Part shown: in pieces, positions 44,823-56,638 of the stretch
Layout: each line of letters opens with the position of its first letter
Position numbering within the stretch: the first letter of the stretch is position 1
Assembly (NCBI GenBank): GCA_033064195.1
Contig: JARBJD010000029.1
Coordinates: forward strand, 360,286 to 424,285
Source: Blattamonas nauphoetae
Taxonomy: Eukaryota; Preaxostyla; Oxymonadida
Reading direction: 5' to 3'
DNA length: 64,000 bases
Notes under the pieces: model-generated
The model's database searches: none
What the model saw: the letters and a program-made list of their open reading frames with translations, nothing else
What the model was told of the DNA's origin: nothing
Made by a program: the position numbers and the translations under genes

Positions 44823-46883
44823 ATGGAAGCAGACAGAACGGCCCAGTTGATACTGTTGAAATCGAAGCGAGAACTGTTGTCGCCAGAGCGGACAGAAGGG
44901 CTGCGTTTGTCACCAAAAGTGAGCCGATCGAGGTCAGTTGACTTGGAGGATTCGCCGTCGATGAATTACATGCGAACACTGGACATTCTGTCGATGTCGC
45001 GTTCTGATCTGACAAAGATGAAGTTTGGGGACAGTGGTGAAGATGGATGGAGCGATGGAAATGAAAATGGGAGTGGAATGGGAAAAGGGGCTGATGTAAG
45101 CGTGAGCAACGAGATTTCTGGGATTGGAAGCCATTCAACAAATGATGTGCTCCCAACGCTGGGGAAAGACGAGGAAGGATGGAGTGGTGGAGGAACTGGG
45201 CCAAAAGTGTTCAGTGAACGGACGGTGCAATTTGTGGTTCCAACACATTCGGAAGAAGCGAGAATGGCGAGCGCTGACGTTGGACGACTGAAACCCGAGT
45301 TCGCCGTGTTGCCAAACGTGTTCTCGCAGAGTTCGCCCGAAATGGGTCAGAATGCGTTGGGGACTGAGATTTCGAAGTCAACGAGCATGTCCGAGCCTTT
45401 GTTGGATGTTGGGATGCGAACGACTCGCGACGCTGCGGAAGAGCTGCCTCCCGCGCCGTCGATTCTGACGACACCGCCGACGACGATGTCGAATGGGCCA
45501 TCGGCTGACGAGTCATCTCCTCGATTTGCGGGAAAGGTGCCGCAGAAAGCGTTGCCGATGACATTTGGTTTTCCTCCTTCGACGCCGTTTCTTCATTGGA
45601 ACAAGTTGGAAGCAGAGGAAGTGTCGGATCGAGTGAAGCGAGTGCGGGCGATGGAGGGACACGCGTCGCTGCCGAGGGACGATCCGCCTGGAGTCTCGCT
45701 GTCGTTCCTGACAGATAAGGATGGGGATCGTGATCGAGATGGGGATGGAGTGGGGATGGGAAGAGGACGAAGAATCGGGAGGAGTGGGAAGGAGAAAGGA
45801 GAGAAGAGAGGAGAGTCGGAAGGGCAGGTTGTGTCGTTCACGAAGTTTGAGTTTGAGAAGGAAGACGAGGAGGCAGTGAATGAGCTGATGAAGATGAGTG
45901 GCTTCCGTCGTGAGCGATGCCGTGTGGCGCTTCGAGCGAGTGGGAACTCGATTGGACTTGGGCGGGAGTGGCTGGAGAAGAAGAAGGGAGTGTCGCTTGT
46001 TGATCTTGTTGTGAGCTCGCAGGAGGAGTGTGGGAGGCGGATCGAGGTTGATGTTGCTCGATCGGAACGGCGTCTGAAACGACAACAGCGAAAGGAGAAC
46101 CGAAGCAGAAGCTCGCGCCGCACTCGGCCAGCACCGATTGTGCCTCGTGTGCCGCTGAGTGAGTTGTCTCGTGAGTTGGAATCGCTGTTGACGGAACTGG
46201 AAGAAGGGACGCCTCAACCGAATTCGACAGCTCGTGTTCAGTTCTCAACGAATCGACGGATTGTGTTTGAACTTCAGCGATTGTTCGCGACGCTTCTTTC
46301 GTCACAGAATGAAGCGACGACGACGACAGGTCTGACAGAATCGTTTGGGTGGACGACTCGCGACGCAGGAAGCCAGCAAGACATTCTGGAACTGAACCAT
46401 CTTCTTCTGGAAGCGCTGGAAGTGAAACTGAAAGGAACGGGCTTGTCGGAATTGGTGGACTCGACGTTTGGGGGATGGCAGTCGAACCGCGTGAAGTGCT
46501 CTGAGTGTGGGAGCGAGTCCGAAAACGCAGAAGCATTCCGAGACCTGTCTGTTCCCCTTCTTTCCTCTTCGGCGGACGTGGTTGGAGAGAGGTCGACGCT
46601 GGAAGCGTGTCTGTCGTCGATGATGGGTGGGGAGGAGCTGATCGGGGAGAACCAGTATTTCTGCTCGGAATGCTCGTCGAAAATGGATGCTCATCGATAT
46701 TCTGTTCTGTCGTCCGTCCCTCCTCTTCTCACACTTGCTCTGATGCGCTTCAGGTATGACTGGGGAAGAGTGCGGTGCAGTTCTTACTATCATTCCGTTT
46801 TCATATTCGGCTCTCGTTGGATAAGAGTGATTTTACTTGTTGTTTCATCATTTATACTGGATGTTTGTGCATTTCTGTTTTAG
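44823..46883 (+). CDS. truncated USP duplicate without catalytic boxes
   Basis: From 44862 to about 46767 this copies residues of the large USP gene (minus strand, 35175-37078) with only ~20 amino-acid changes. It keeps the UBA-like stretch, SFGW, DSTFGGWQSN and both CxxC pairs. Both the Cys box and the His box are absent because the copy starts and ends inside the gene. A short novel leader (MEADRTAQLILLK) gives a start, and a new hydrophobic tail is read after the breakpoint, although AG/gtatga at the breakpoint creates a splice donor. The open frame is intact over ~630 codons. It may be a recent non-functional duplicate or a new ubiquitin-binding protein. Confidence 0.6.
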   Translation: MEADRTAQLILLKSKRELLSPERTEGLRLSPKVSRSRSVDLEDSPSMNYMRTLDILSMSRSDLTKMKFGDSGEDGWSDGNENGSGMGKGADVSVSNEISGIGSHSTNDVLPTLGKDEEGWSGGGTGPKVFSERTVQFVVPTHSEEARMASADVGRLKPEFAVLPNVFSQSSPEMGQNALGTEISKSTSMSEPLLDVGMRTTRDAAEELPPAPSILTTPPTTMSNGPSADESSPRFAGKVPQKALPMTFGFPPSTPFLHWNKLEAEEVSDRVKRVRAMEGHASLPRDDPPGVSLSFLTDKDGDRDRDGDGVGMGRGRRIGRSGKEKGEKRGESEGQVVSFTKFEFEKEDEEAVNELMKMSGFRRERCRVALRASGNSIGLGREWLEKKKGVSLVDLVVSSQEECGRRIEVDVARSERRLKRQQRKENRSRSSRRTRPAPIVPRVPLSELSRELESLLTELEEGTPQPNSTARVQFSTNRRIVFELQRLFATLLSSQNEATTTTGLTESFGWTTRDAGSQQDILELNHLLLEALEVKLKGTGLSELVDSTFGGWQSNRVKCSECGSESENAEAFRDLSVPLLSSSADVVGERSTLEACLSSMMGGEELIGENQYFCSECSSKMDAHRYSVLSSVPPLLTLALMRFRYDWGRVRCSSYYHSVFIFGSRWIRVILLVVSSFILDVCAFLF
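44862..46767 (+). repeat. inverted duplicate of part of the USP gene
   Basis: This is the partner of 35175-37078 in opposite orientation. The breaks are sharp: before tcgaagcg on the left, and just after the Phe-x-Tyr-Asp-Trp codons on the right. Confidence 0.85.
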
Positions 46884-47022
46884 TCATGAACATGGAGAGA
46901 TTCATTTTTTTGGAATTGTTAAATTCATGCCTCGTTGCATCTGTATCTGCCTTCTCACACTGATCTCATTCACTATTTCGTTTCACCTCAGATCGACCCA
47001 CATCGCTTGTTCAAGTTCGAAC

Positions 47023-48778
47023 ATGTTGTCTACTCCGTCATTAAATCCTCTTTCCATATCAGAGAATCAAACAGAACAGGGACGAGACATAGTTTGAATC
47101 CGTCAAGTTGATCGACATCCTTTATTCTATCCGTGTCGATCGCACCATGTTTCACTGCCTGATTTCTCGTCTACAAAGAAAATCCTCATTTTTTTATCAA
47201 TTTTCTTGTTTCTATCTTGATGTCTTTTCTAGATTTCTCTCTTTGCAGATTACCTGTTGAAATACAAAGATGGTGACGAAACCACAAAACTCAACACCGC
47301 CCTCCTTGCCCATTCATCCATTTTGTCGGGTATTTCCATCCAAATTTTCTTCATATTCATTTCTTTCTGGTTCCAACACGATTTCTATTGTCTGATTTTG
47401 TTCATCACGGTCACAATCTTGTTGATGTTTCTCTCTCTTCTTCGTTTTGCGTGGCGTTCGTTCGGATCTTTTCTCATCATGTTTGTGTGATACTCTGTTC
47501 AGAAGATGGCGATATTCATGAAATATGCGCAGCTGCAATGTCATCTGGATTGTTAGACGAGTTCTGCTCAACGCTGGCGAATCCCTGCTCAGATAAACTC
47601 TTTGTGTGTTGCATTCTCTTTCTTCCTCATTCACGCACTCTCATTCATCGAAATCTGCATTCATGTTCAGGTAGCTGTTTCTAGTGTGGTCTCTCTGGTT
47701 GTGAGTGGAGCGAATCTGCCTCTTCGTGGGCAAGTGAGCAGTCTGCTTCCATCACTCGTGAATCTCGTCTCTGTGTGCCTCTTCTTCCTTCTCTTCACTT
47801 TCTCTCTTTTCTCCTTGTGCATCTGTTTGTGTTTCTGTTGTTATTCAGAAATCGTCATCGAAAGTTGTGGAAAGTGCATCGCGAGTGGTTGGGTGTGTCT
47901 TCTCTTCTTCTCATCTCGTCATTTCTCTTTATAATTCTCTTCTTCATTTCTGGATTCCTAATTCATGACTGTTGATTGTTTGGTGTGTCAGGCATCTGTG
48001 CCGTGTGTCGATGTCGGGAGGAGATGTGGAGGGAGTTCTGAACAGTGGAGTTGTGGAAGAGCTGTGCAAACAAAGCTCAATGATTGTTTCGTGTGGAGAT
48101 GGGATTGGAAGTGGACATGGACTTGAAGTTCTGAAATCACTGGACTCGCTTTGCATTGGACTGAAATCATTCTTACGAAATGAAGATAAAGAAAAACAGT
48201 CCTGGAATTCTCGGAGTCGAGCAGCACTTTCGGAGATTGAATGGACACTTCGCGAGATGATTGTGGAGATTGGGAAAGAAGAGGAGAGAGAGGGAGAAGA
48301 CGAAAGACGAAGAGAGATTTCTGAGAAGATTGGAGGGATGTTGATCCGACACTTCCCTGAATCGTTTGGAGGTCGGAGAGAGAAGAAGGAAGGAGTGATT
48401 GGAATCGACATTGGGCGACTTCGAATGGAAATGGAAGAAAACGAGAAACGACGTGAACATGAGCGACAAACTGAAAAAGCAGAAGAGGAAAGAAGAAAAG
48501 ACGAACTGAAAAGACTTACTGAACTGCGAAGATTGGAACAAGAACATCAGAAGCAGACGGAAGAGATGTTTCGAAAGCGCGAAGCTGACCTTCGACAACA
48601 GTATGAAGCGAGAATTGCCGAGTTGGAGGGACGTGTGTCTGGATTTGGCCCTTCACAACAACACGGCGCTCTTTTTCCCCTTCATCCACGACCAAAAACG
48701 GATCTGTCATCAGGCTTCGGAACCAAAAATGCACCATCGGGTTTCACAGTAAACAATCCTTTTTTAGGATCCCCATAG
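47023..48778 (+). CDS. gene B: helical-repeat / coiled-coil protein, paralogue of gene A
   Basis: Exons 47023-47091, 47233-47329, 47503-47603, 47671-47772, 47849-47892 and 47992-48778 give 399 residues. Exons 2-5 equal those of gene A in length and phase, and parts of the introns are still similar, so the duplication is fairly recent. Shared blocks include EEFCSTLANPCS-like (here DEFCSTLANPCS), SSLLPSLVNLVS, HLCRVSMSGGDVEGVLNSG and KKEGVIGIDIGRLRMEMEEN. The coiled coil then takes a different course (EERRKDELKRLTELRRLEQE...), and the C-terminus is a short Phe-Gly/Ser-Pro-rich tail ending NPFLGSP, with no SPRY part. The FG-like tail could be an adhesive, disordered segment. Confidence 0.8.
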
Positions 48779-48856
48779 AACTCATTTTTGATCAAATCAA
48801 TTCATTTCAAAAACATAAAACTGAAGTGTGAGATTAAAAATAAACTGGCAGGTTTT

Positions 48857-51800
48857 CTAAGCCGACTCGCGCTCAAAAGCGACGGCCTGAACTGATTTCA
48901 AATATTTCTCTCCGCTCGCCATCGCCAAATCATAAAATACGGACGAGCTGTTTCTCAACAATTCCGCTGGCGACCCACTCTCCACCACTGCCCCCTTCTC
49001 CATCACCAGAATCATATCCGCATCTGCCACTGTCGACAAGCGATGAGCAACTGTGATCACAGTCGCGTCAGAGAAGCTGTTTCGAATCGCTTGTTGGATC
49101 TTCTTGTCTGTCTCCAAATCCACCGAAGATGTTGCCTCATCCAGCAGAACAATCTTCTCTTTCTTCAGAAGTGCTCGAGAGAGACACAGAAGCTGTTGCT
49201 GTCCCACACTCAAGTTCCCTCCATCTTCCGCCACAGCCGAGTCAAGCCTTCCTTTCAGCGATTTCACAAATCCAGCCATCCCAACCTCTTCCAGCGCTTC
49301 CCAAATCATTCGGTCGTCCTTCACTTCGTTAAAAGGGTCAAGATTGAATCGGATGGAGCCTTCGAACAGCGTCGGGAGTTGTGGCGTCGTTGCCACGCTT
49401 AAACGCAGCTCGTGCAGTCCCACTTCAGTTTTCGTCTCTTTCGAGTCGATCCAAATCTCTCCGCTTTCCACTTCCACAAGACGAAGCAGCGACAGAATCA
49501 GCGTCGACTTCCCACTTCCTGTCCGTCCCACAATTCCCACCTTCTGTCCTCCCTTCACTTTGAACGACAATCCTGACAGCGACAGTGGGAGATCAGGACG
49601 ATATCGCACGTCGACTTGTTTGTATTCGATCTCGCCTTTCGTCGGCCACTTTCTCGTCTTGTCGCCTTCACGTGAGAACACGTAGCGAGCTGGTTCTTGC
49701 TCGATCGTCGCGATTTCTTGGAGCTTCTCAACACTCGTCATTTCGTTCTCCAACATTGATATGTGGCGAAGTTGGTTGGAGAGGGAGGAGACGACAGAAG
49801 AGGAGAGGTTGAGAGCAACTGGAAGGAACGCCAAGCTTCGATTGAATCCTTTCAAAATGATTGCAAAGACACAAATCGACGCAATGATGATCATCGAGTC
49901 AGTCTCCAACAAAAGAGACACTCGACGATTGGACGAGTTGAGAACGAATTCGCCTGATGCTGACTTGTCGAGAATTCCCTTGCTCGTCTTTATGAAATCA
50001 GAATCTCTGTCGAACGCGCGGATTGTGGCCATTCCGTTGAGTTGTTGTGTGAGGTCGTGAAGTTGTGCTGTGCGAGCGACTGAAAGATAACGGCGAACGC
50101 GAAGACCGGACGTTTGGAAGATTTTGTTGTGTTTGAAGATGAGAACGAAGAACGGTGGGATGATAAGCAGAAGAATGGGCATTGAAATGGCAACACCGAT
50201 GAACGATGCGACGAGTGAGAACGATGACCGGACTTGGAAAGACATGGCGTGGGGAATGCCTCCATCCACACTCTCCAGATCCTTTGAGAATCGGCCCAAA
50301 AGACGGCCTGTTGGAGTGACGTCGAAATATGACAGAGGAGCGGAGAATAATCGGCGAATGCAGATTTCGTGGATGTGCAGTGCTGCTCGGATGGTTGCCT
50401 GAATCACAACAGAAGCTTGTGGGAACACGAGTGCCAGTGACACGAGTTGCGTAACGAGATAGAACGTGAACACTTTCGCCTTTGATCCTCCCGTGCCCGC
50501 ATCTTCCCGTGTCAGAGCCGACAGAGCGTACGGCTCGCAGACAGAGCATATTTCCGCAGCGAGGTTGACGACAAAGACGAGGACGATGAGAAAGGTTGGG
50601 ATTGTCGAGAGATAGAACTTGTACACGTCCCTTGAGACACCTTTCGTGGACTCTTCTTCCTTCGTTGTGAGAGAGTAGCCGATGTTGGAGGGGGTGAGGG
50701 GAGGAGTGACGATTGGGGTGGTTGGGTTGGGTGGGGAGGCGTTGGTGCGTCTGAGGGGAGTGGCGTCGGTGAAGACTGAAGGTTGGGCTGTGGGTTGGGA
50801 GAGTTGGGGTGATTTGAAGGGAGTTGGTGAGAGTTTGTTAAGCATGTCTGGTGTCTGAGCTTCTTCCTCTTTCTGATTCTCTTCCATGTCTGACAGATGT
50901 CCAAATTCCGTTGGCTTTCCTTGTTTCACAATTCGTCCATCTTCACTCAATTCCACAACCCAATCAAATCTCCCAATGAGGCTGGTGTGATGTGTCGTGC
51001 AGATCACCGTCTTCTCCTTCAGCAGCTCTCCCACACACCTTTCCATGATCGTCTCTCCCACACTCGCATCCACACTCGCAAACGGATCGTCCAACAGAAT
51101 CACATCAGCCTCAGCATAGCAGGCACGAGCCAACGCCACTCGCACTCGCTGTCCTCCCGAAAGAGTGATTCCTCGCTCCCCAATCTCAGTCTGGTCGCCC
51201 GCTGGAAGAGCCACGAAGTCTGCCTCCAAACAGCAGCATTCCACAATCCGTCGGTATTTCTCACCGTCGAACGGATGCCCAAATGTGATGTTCTCCTCCA
51301 CTGTCGCATTCAGGATCCATGGTGATTGAGGAAGGAACGCCATCTTTCCCACAACTCTGCCTCGTCCGGACGAGCAGTTTAGTTCACCGAGCAGAGCAGA
51401 CAGAAACGACGATTTTCCACTTCCAACTGGACCAACGAGAATTGTGTGTGAGCCGCGAGGGAGAGAGACTGTCATGTTCGACAGAACAGGACGACCAATG
51501 TCGAACGACGTTGTTTTCAGAGAGGAGGATGAGGTGGATGAGAGGAGGGCGGTGGATGATGGGGAGGATGGGCGTTTTGAGGGTTTTTTCTTTTTGTCTG
51601 GTTTGGCGAACTCGACCGCAGTGAAGGTGGATCGAACGAAAGTTGTGTCGTTCATTTCAACAACAATATCTGACGAGTCTCCTGCAATAAACGATGATCC
51701 GCGTTGGTCTTGATCGCTAAACGACATTTCTTCATCCACATCTGACGGCATCTGCTGTGTTATCGATGCTAAGTGTCGATCTTTGGGAAGTTCGTCCATT

Positions 51801-53246
51801 GGCTGTAAAATCATTACTGGCTCGCCATTCGGTGCTTTCTCGCGTTTGTAGTTCGGATACTGTTCGCAAAGGAGGAAGGCCTGGTATCTGTCAAGGATCT
51901 GAACCGCTTCGATCATGGTCCCGATCGTTCGAGGTAATGCCATGATCGGATTCCGCAAAACAGCCAATGCATTCAATGCTGGGAATAATGTGGCTGCTGT
52001 CAATTTTTTGCCACGTGAGAATTGGAGAACAACGACGAGGAGCGACGAGACCAATTCTGACCCATTGCTGATGAAACTCGAGAAATTCATTCGAAATTCT
52101 TGTGACTGGACCAGTTTCATCTCGCGTTCCCGTACTTTGCAGATTGCATCCTTCATTGGTTCTTCCCATCCATTCATTTTGATGATCTGATTTTGTGGTG
52201 CAATTATGGAAAGAAAAAGGGCAGACCTTGATCCCATGAACTGACTCTGATGTTTTCTTGACTCTTTCATCAGTCTCCCGTCGTCTCTGTTTCTTCAGAG
52301 CTGTGGTACTTCGTGTGATGAAGAAGGAGAGCGGAGCGAAGAGAACGAGAACAGCAATTCCCCACAGCGACGTAGCATCGAGCAAGTTCACCAAAGTTCC
52401 GATTGAAAGAAGGAAATAGAGGGGAAGATCAAGAATCTCGTTAATCTGCCGTGCAATCATGTCGATTTGCATGGCATCGGATGTGGCGAGATTAGTAAGG
52501 GTTCCTGACCCAATTTGAAGCCTTGATTGAGGTGAAAGACGGTGAATGTGTTGGGAAATTGCACGGACAAGCGTGTTTCTGAACACCTGTCCCTGTTTGA
52601 ACATCTGGAAGAAAAACTGGGAATTGACGACAATCTTCAGGAAGTACACTCCCAAATACAACGCACAGATAAGAAGACCCTGGTACCATTTCGATGTGGT
52701 TGATGTGGCCCATGAGAGAAGCCATTTCATCGTGTATGTGATCAAATATGTCAGCACTGTGAAAAGAGATAAGTACGTCAGCAAATCATCATGTTAAGAA
52801 GAAAAGGACGAGAGAATGAATGAGGAAAGCGATTAGAATTCGAGAGAGGAGAGAAGTTCAAAACAGGGCAAGAGAAGCATGATGCCCCACAATGAAGCCT
52901 AATGCCATGACATACAGATTGAGAAAACCCGGATTAGATATGTGATGATGAATGGAATAGCTCGAATTTTGACAAAGGTTCGGAGAATGGATGGTCTAAG
53001 AGAGAGAAAAGTAGATCAGAAGGGAGAGGTGGAAACTTTGGTTTTGTTAATTCCTTGTTCCAAGCTTTCCAAAATTGGGCGACACCACGATCAGTCTGTT
53101 CTGATTGAACTGATTCCGTAAAACTAGCTTCATCATATCGCTAAGTGAATAGAAAAAAGTAATGTCAAACAATTCCGTCCGGATTCTTAACGAGTGGGGT
53201 AATATATGAGTAACTCAACTTCGAAATGAATCCCCCGTTGCGATAT
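48857..53246 (-). CDS. ABCC (MRP)-type full ABC transporter, N-terminus incomplete
   Basis: Exons resolved: 53246-53171, 53140-53037, 52995-52929, 52899-52866, 52756-52227 and 52186-48857, about 1380 residues. The first visible residues NGGFISKLSYSYITPL match the start of the ABCC core; the start codon is not found. TMD1 is followed by NBD1 with Walker A GPVGSGKSSF, signature LSGGQRVRVALARA and Walker B ILLDDPFASVD. TMD2 precedes NBD2 with GRTGSGKST, LSVGQQQLLCLSRALL and IVLLDEATSSVD. The order and motifs are those of multidrug-resistance-associated transporters exporting conjugates or organic anions. Introns are 40, 109, 29, 41 and 30 nt. A Ser/Pro-rich linker separates the halves. Confidence 0.88.
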
Positions 53247-54581
53247 CTACAAGAAAATGAAGAGACGAATTCAATAAACCTTTCATTAACCTCGTTCATT
53301 ACGATCTTGAGGATTGCCCACAATAAAAAGACCACAGATTTCTCACCCTCATATCCGGGAATTCTCTGCACCTACTCTTGACTGTGGCTTGATAGAACTC
53401 TATTCAACCCGATCCGAAATTTCCGGTCATCATTCATTCATTTTTTAGTACATGAGTATCTCCTCAATGGTTTGATCGAGCTTCAATCTGACGTCAGTCA
53501 GACTTGAAGTCACAACAATCTACAAACTGAAATACCCGCTTGAATGTCAGAGATTCTCTCTTGTGATCAAAACCCACTCTAATAATCGACAATGTCTCTC
53601 AACAGCGAACTCCAACATGTCAATCATCGAATAGAAGCCTGAGCGTTTTCTCACGCGCTTATCACATGTTTAGTCTTGTCACTAACTCAAAATTAATTCT
53701 ACATCATTCATTGGTTGCTCAGTCTCGAGATCGCCCACTCTCATTCAAGGACGTGTATTCCTTTAATGCTACATCTAGGAAGATGTTAATAAACGGCCCT
53801 CTGTTCTAAGATTGATTTGTAACATGCTCGAATGTCTTTTGGATGTGATTCTTCTAATACGTTCCACAATTATCCATCCAAAAACGGTTTGTATTTCACA
53901 TTTTTCTCCCAATCTTGTCGTACATTTTCTGAATATTTTCATCATAATTCATCAATGTGTGTTTTTTATCGCTTAGTCGTATCTATTGTTTTCAAAAAAA
54001 TCGCTACCTTCAACAGGACTCCGCCATGTTTCACAACCTCATTTGTTCTCAAGTAAAAGCATTGAATCATCAACGGTGAATCTCTGCCATTATTTTGAGG
54101 AAATAATGCAAATATTTATTCCTTGTCGCCAAATTTGCATTCAGAGCGTCGAACCATCTCGGACCTGCTTATCAACCCCACTCCGTTTGGGATAAATGTA
54201 TCGGCTCCTATCTATCTTCTCTCTCGTAGACCATCTTCGTTTCGATGTTTTCACGAGAATTTGTCTCACTTAAAACGCTATATCATGCTTCACGATTTCG
54301 CAAGATTTTTCTTCCTCGAGCGATCATCCATCTTCACCACTTTCAGTATTTCACAGTTCATGTCTTCTCATCAGATCATTCATATGATATGTCTCACTAT
54401 GCAGTTTTGAAAATCTCAGAATACTCGAACTTTACCTCAGATTCATCTCCAAAACTGTAGTCGACTTGATTCACCCGAGATGAGCAAAGCATGATGTTCA
54501 ATATTAGGAAAGGGAATTAAAAATTCAACGATAAATGATCTTCAGGTCCTGATGACGTATGAGTAACGTAAATCCGTGAAA
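53247..54581. other. 1.3-kb region with no assigned gene
   Basis: The first exon(s) of the ABC transporter should lie between 53.25 and about 53.5 kb on the minus strand, but no start could be joined in frame. The rest is A/T-rich with short frames on both strands, none with codon patterns like the neighbouring genes. Confidence 0.4.
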
Positions 54582-56300
54582 ATGGAGTTGATCAATCCAT
54601 TAATGGAGCGTGAAGTTAACCCACCAAATCTCACCCAAACTCTCCCAGCGCGATTCAGTACTCCAACAAAAGAAGCTCCAAGCACACCACCGTCTCCAAA
54701 TCCATCGTTAAACGAGCTCTCCGACCGATTCGTGAAAACTCGCCAAAAACGACCATTCTCGGCAGGCGCGGTTGGAAGACTTGAGCGGCAGCCAACGCCC
54801 ACTCCGACTCCGCTTTTTTGTTTTGGGAGGCGGAGGGAGACAGATGAGTCTCACCGACTGTGGCGAACGTTGACAACATCACAAATCTTGAGTCACCAAC
54901 AGACTCAGAAAGTAGATTCTTCCAACCACGAAAAGAACGAGCGAACGGAAAACGAAGCAACGATTTCGGACATGAAGAAGATGATGAAGACACAACGGAC
55001 GTACAAGAAAGGAAACCCAAAATTGTTTGTTGGAAAGAAAAGAAAGAAAACGAAATCGAACGGATTGAAGGATCAGAAGTTTCCAGAGAAGCAGAACAGA
55101 TTCTTTGCGCCAACAACTGAGAGTGTGGCATCGATTGGGTCGATGAGATCAAAGCACAACAAAACCAGACGATCCAAAGTTGAGACCGAACTTCCCGATC
55201 TTCTTTTGATCAACTCTCAACCAAGCAATGCCACTCACACATCACGATCTACAACATATCTGACCCGTGACCACTCGAATCGGGAACAGTCACGCGGAAT
55301 GTCGTCGAAAACTGTCGAACGACGAAACGACTTGACTCTTTCCATTCACTCCCGACGGTCTCTCCCCACTTGCCCACAATCGTCGGCGGAAACGATTCGA
55401 ACAGTGGACTCGGAAGACGTTGTGTTTGAGTGGAGGATGGACGAGGCAAAGAAACAGAATGGCCGTTCTTCAGAACACCACCGATCTGTGCGACCCAAAA
55501 CAGGACCAGCTCTTTCCAAGCACAAGACAGTGCTCTTCCCCGAACACCCCACACTGGCGCCATCGACACAGCGCATCCCAACTCGATTTGTGGAATCGAA
55601 AGACTCTCATCGAAAATGGAACGCTATTGACCCTGCCTGTTCCGCCCCACAATCAGACACTCTCAGGAATGGTCGTGCTGTGAAGGACATGCCATCTGAC
55701 CATGTTTGGCTGGAGAGAGCGCAGTTGGATTCGACTTCCTCGAAATCGATGCAGATTCCCCGAAGTTCATCGCCAATCATTTCTGTTCGATCTCCCCACC
55801 CTCGTCCATACTCGTCACTTCATTATGGGGCTGTGGGGGTTGATTCAACAAGGGTTGAGAGCGTGTCGATTTCGCAAACTCTCGAAACAGCTCAACCCAA
55901 ACCGATTTCCAAACGTTCACCAGAACGGAATATTGGGGGATGCTTGACAGTCATTCCATCACTTCCATCTCTCCCGACTGACACTGTGCGTGACAAAGAA
56001 GAACGAAAAGAAAATGAGGAACGCATCGATTCTACAGCTCACATCCTTGCCTCACCCAGCATTTCCCACAAATCCCTCGCGTTTGACAGTTTTGCGACGA
56101 TGTTTTCGACACCTCCTCGAGAAGAGGAAAAGGCAGAACCAGAAGAACAACAATCGAGATGGAGTGGAGTGCCTGTGAGACGGTATCGGACACAGTTTGC
56201 ACCGACATTGGCCTCACTTCGTCGCAAATCTCCCCCTCGCCACCCGCTTCTTCTGTCGCCCTCGCTTTGCCAGACTCTCGCGCACTCTCTCCCAAAATGA
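54582..56300 (+). CDS. disordered basic Ser/Thr/Arg-rich protein
   Basis: A single exon from MELINPLMEREVNPPN (572 residues). It has Ser, Thr, Arg and Pro bias throughout, a Lys-rich cluster near 55040-55070 (KKRKKTK) that could be a nuclear-localisation signal, and acidic Glu runs near 56000 and 56125. No folded domain is recognisable; short SxTP/RSxSP-like stretches look like kinase targets. Convergent with the aminotransferase-like gene. Confidence 0.65.
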   Translation: MELINPLMEREVNPPNLTQTLPARFSTPTKEAPSTPPSPNPSLNELSDRFVKTRQKRPFSAGAVGRLERQPTPTPTPLFCFGRRRETDESHRLWRTLTTSQILSHQQTQKVDSSNHEKNERTENEATISDMKKMMKTQRTYKKGNPKLFVGKKRKKTKSNGLKDQKFPEKQNRFFAPTTESVASIGSMRSKHNKTRRSKVETELPDLLLINSQPSNATHTSRSTTYLTRDHSNREQSRGMSSKTVERRNDLTLSIHSRRSLPTCPQSSAETIRTVDSEDVVFEWRMDEAKKQNGRSSEHHRSVRPKTGPALSKHKTVLFPEHPTLAPSTQRIPTRFVESKDSHRKWNAIDPACSAPQSDTLRNGRAVKDMPSDHVWLERAQLDSTSSKSMQIPRSSSPIISVRSPHPRPYSSLHYGAVGVDSTRVESVSISQTLETAQPKPISKRSPERNIGGCLTVIPSLPSLPTDTVRDKEERKENEERIDSTAHILASPSISHKSLAFDSFATMFSTPPREEEKAEPEEQQSRWSGVPVRRYRTQFAPTLASLRRKSPPRHPLLLSPSLCQTLAHSLPK

Positions 56301-56638
56301 CATATTATCATCCTTCTCTGTTCTTGGTTTCTGTGAATATCACATTCGTCGATTGCTCTCTTTCGTTTGTGTCTCTTTTCTTATCTTCTGCAATTCTGTC
56401 ACCCTCTCTCTGTTTGTTTTGAAGCGATTTCGCTTTTCGTGCTTCTTCGCTTTCCGAGGTGTATCCCCTCCTGATCCATTCATTTGGAGATTGGTTCATG
56501 TTTGATTCTCATCTCAGATGGGTTATAACAACTCAATTGCCATGCTCTTTCCACAAAAAACACAAACAAATCAAGAAAAACGCAAACAAATCTGAACCAT
56601 ATCAAAATGTGATGAAGTTCTGGTTACCCTCCCAAACA
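56301..56638. other. convergent intergenic region, no gene seen
   Basis: This is the 3' side of both neighbouring genes. T-rich sequence without a supported frame. Confidence 0.5.
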
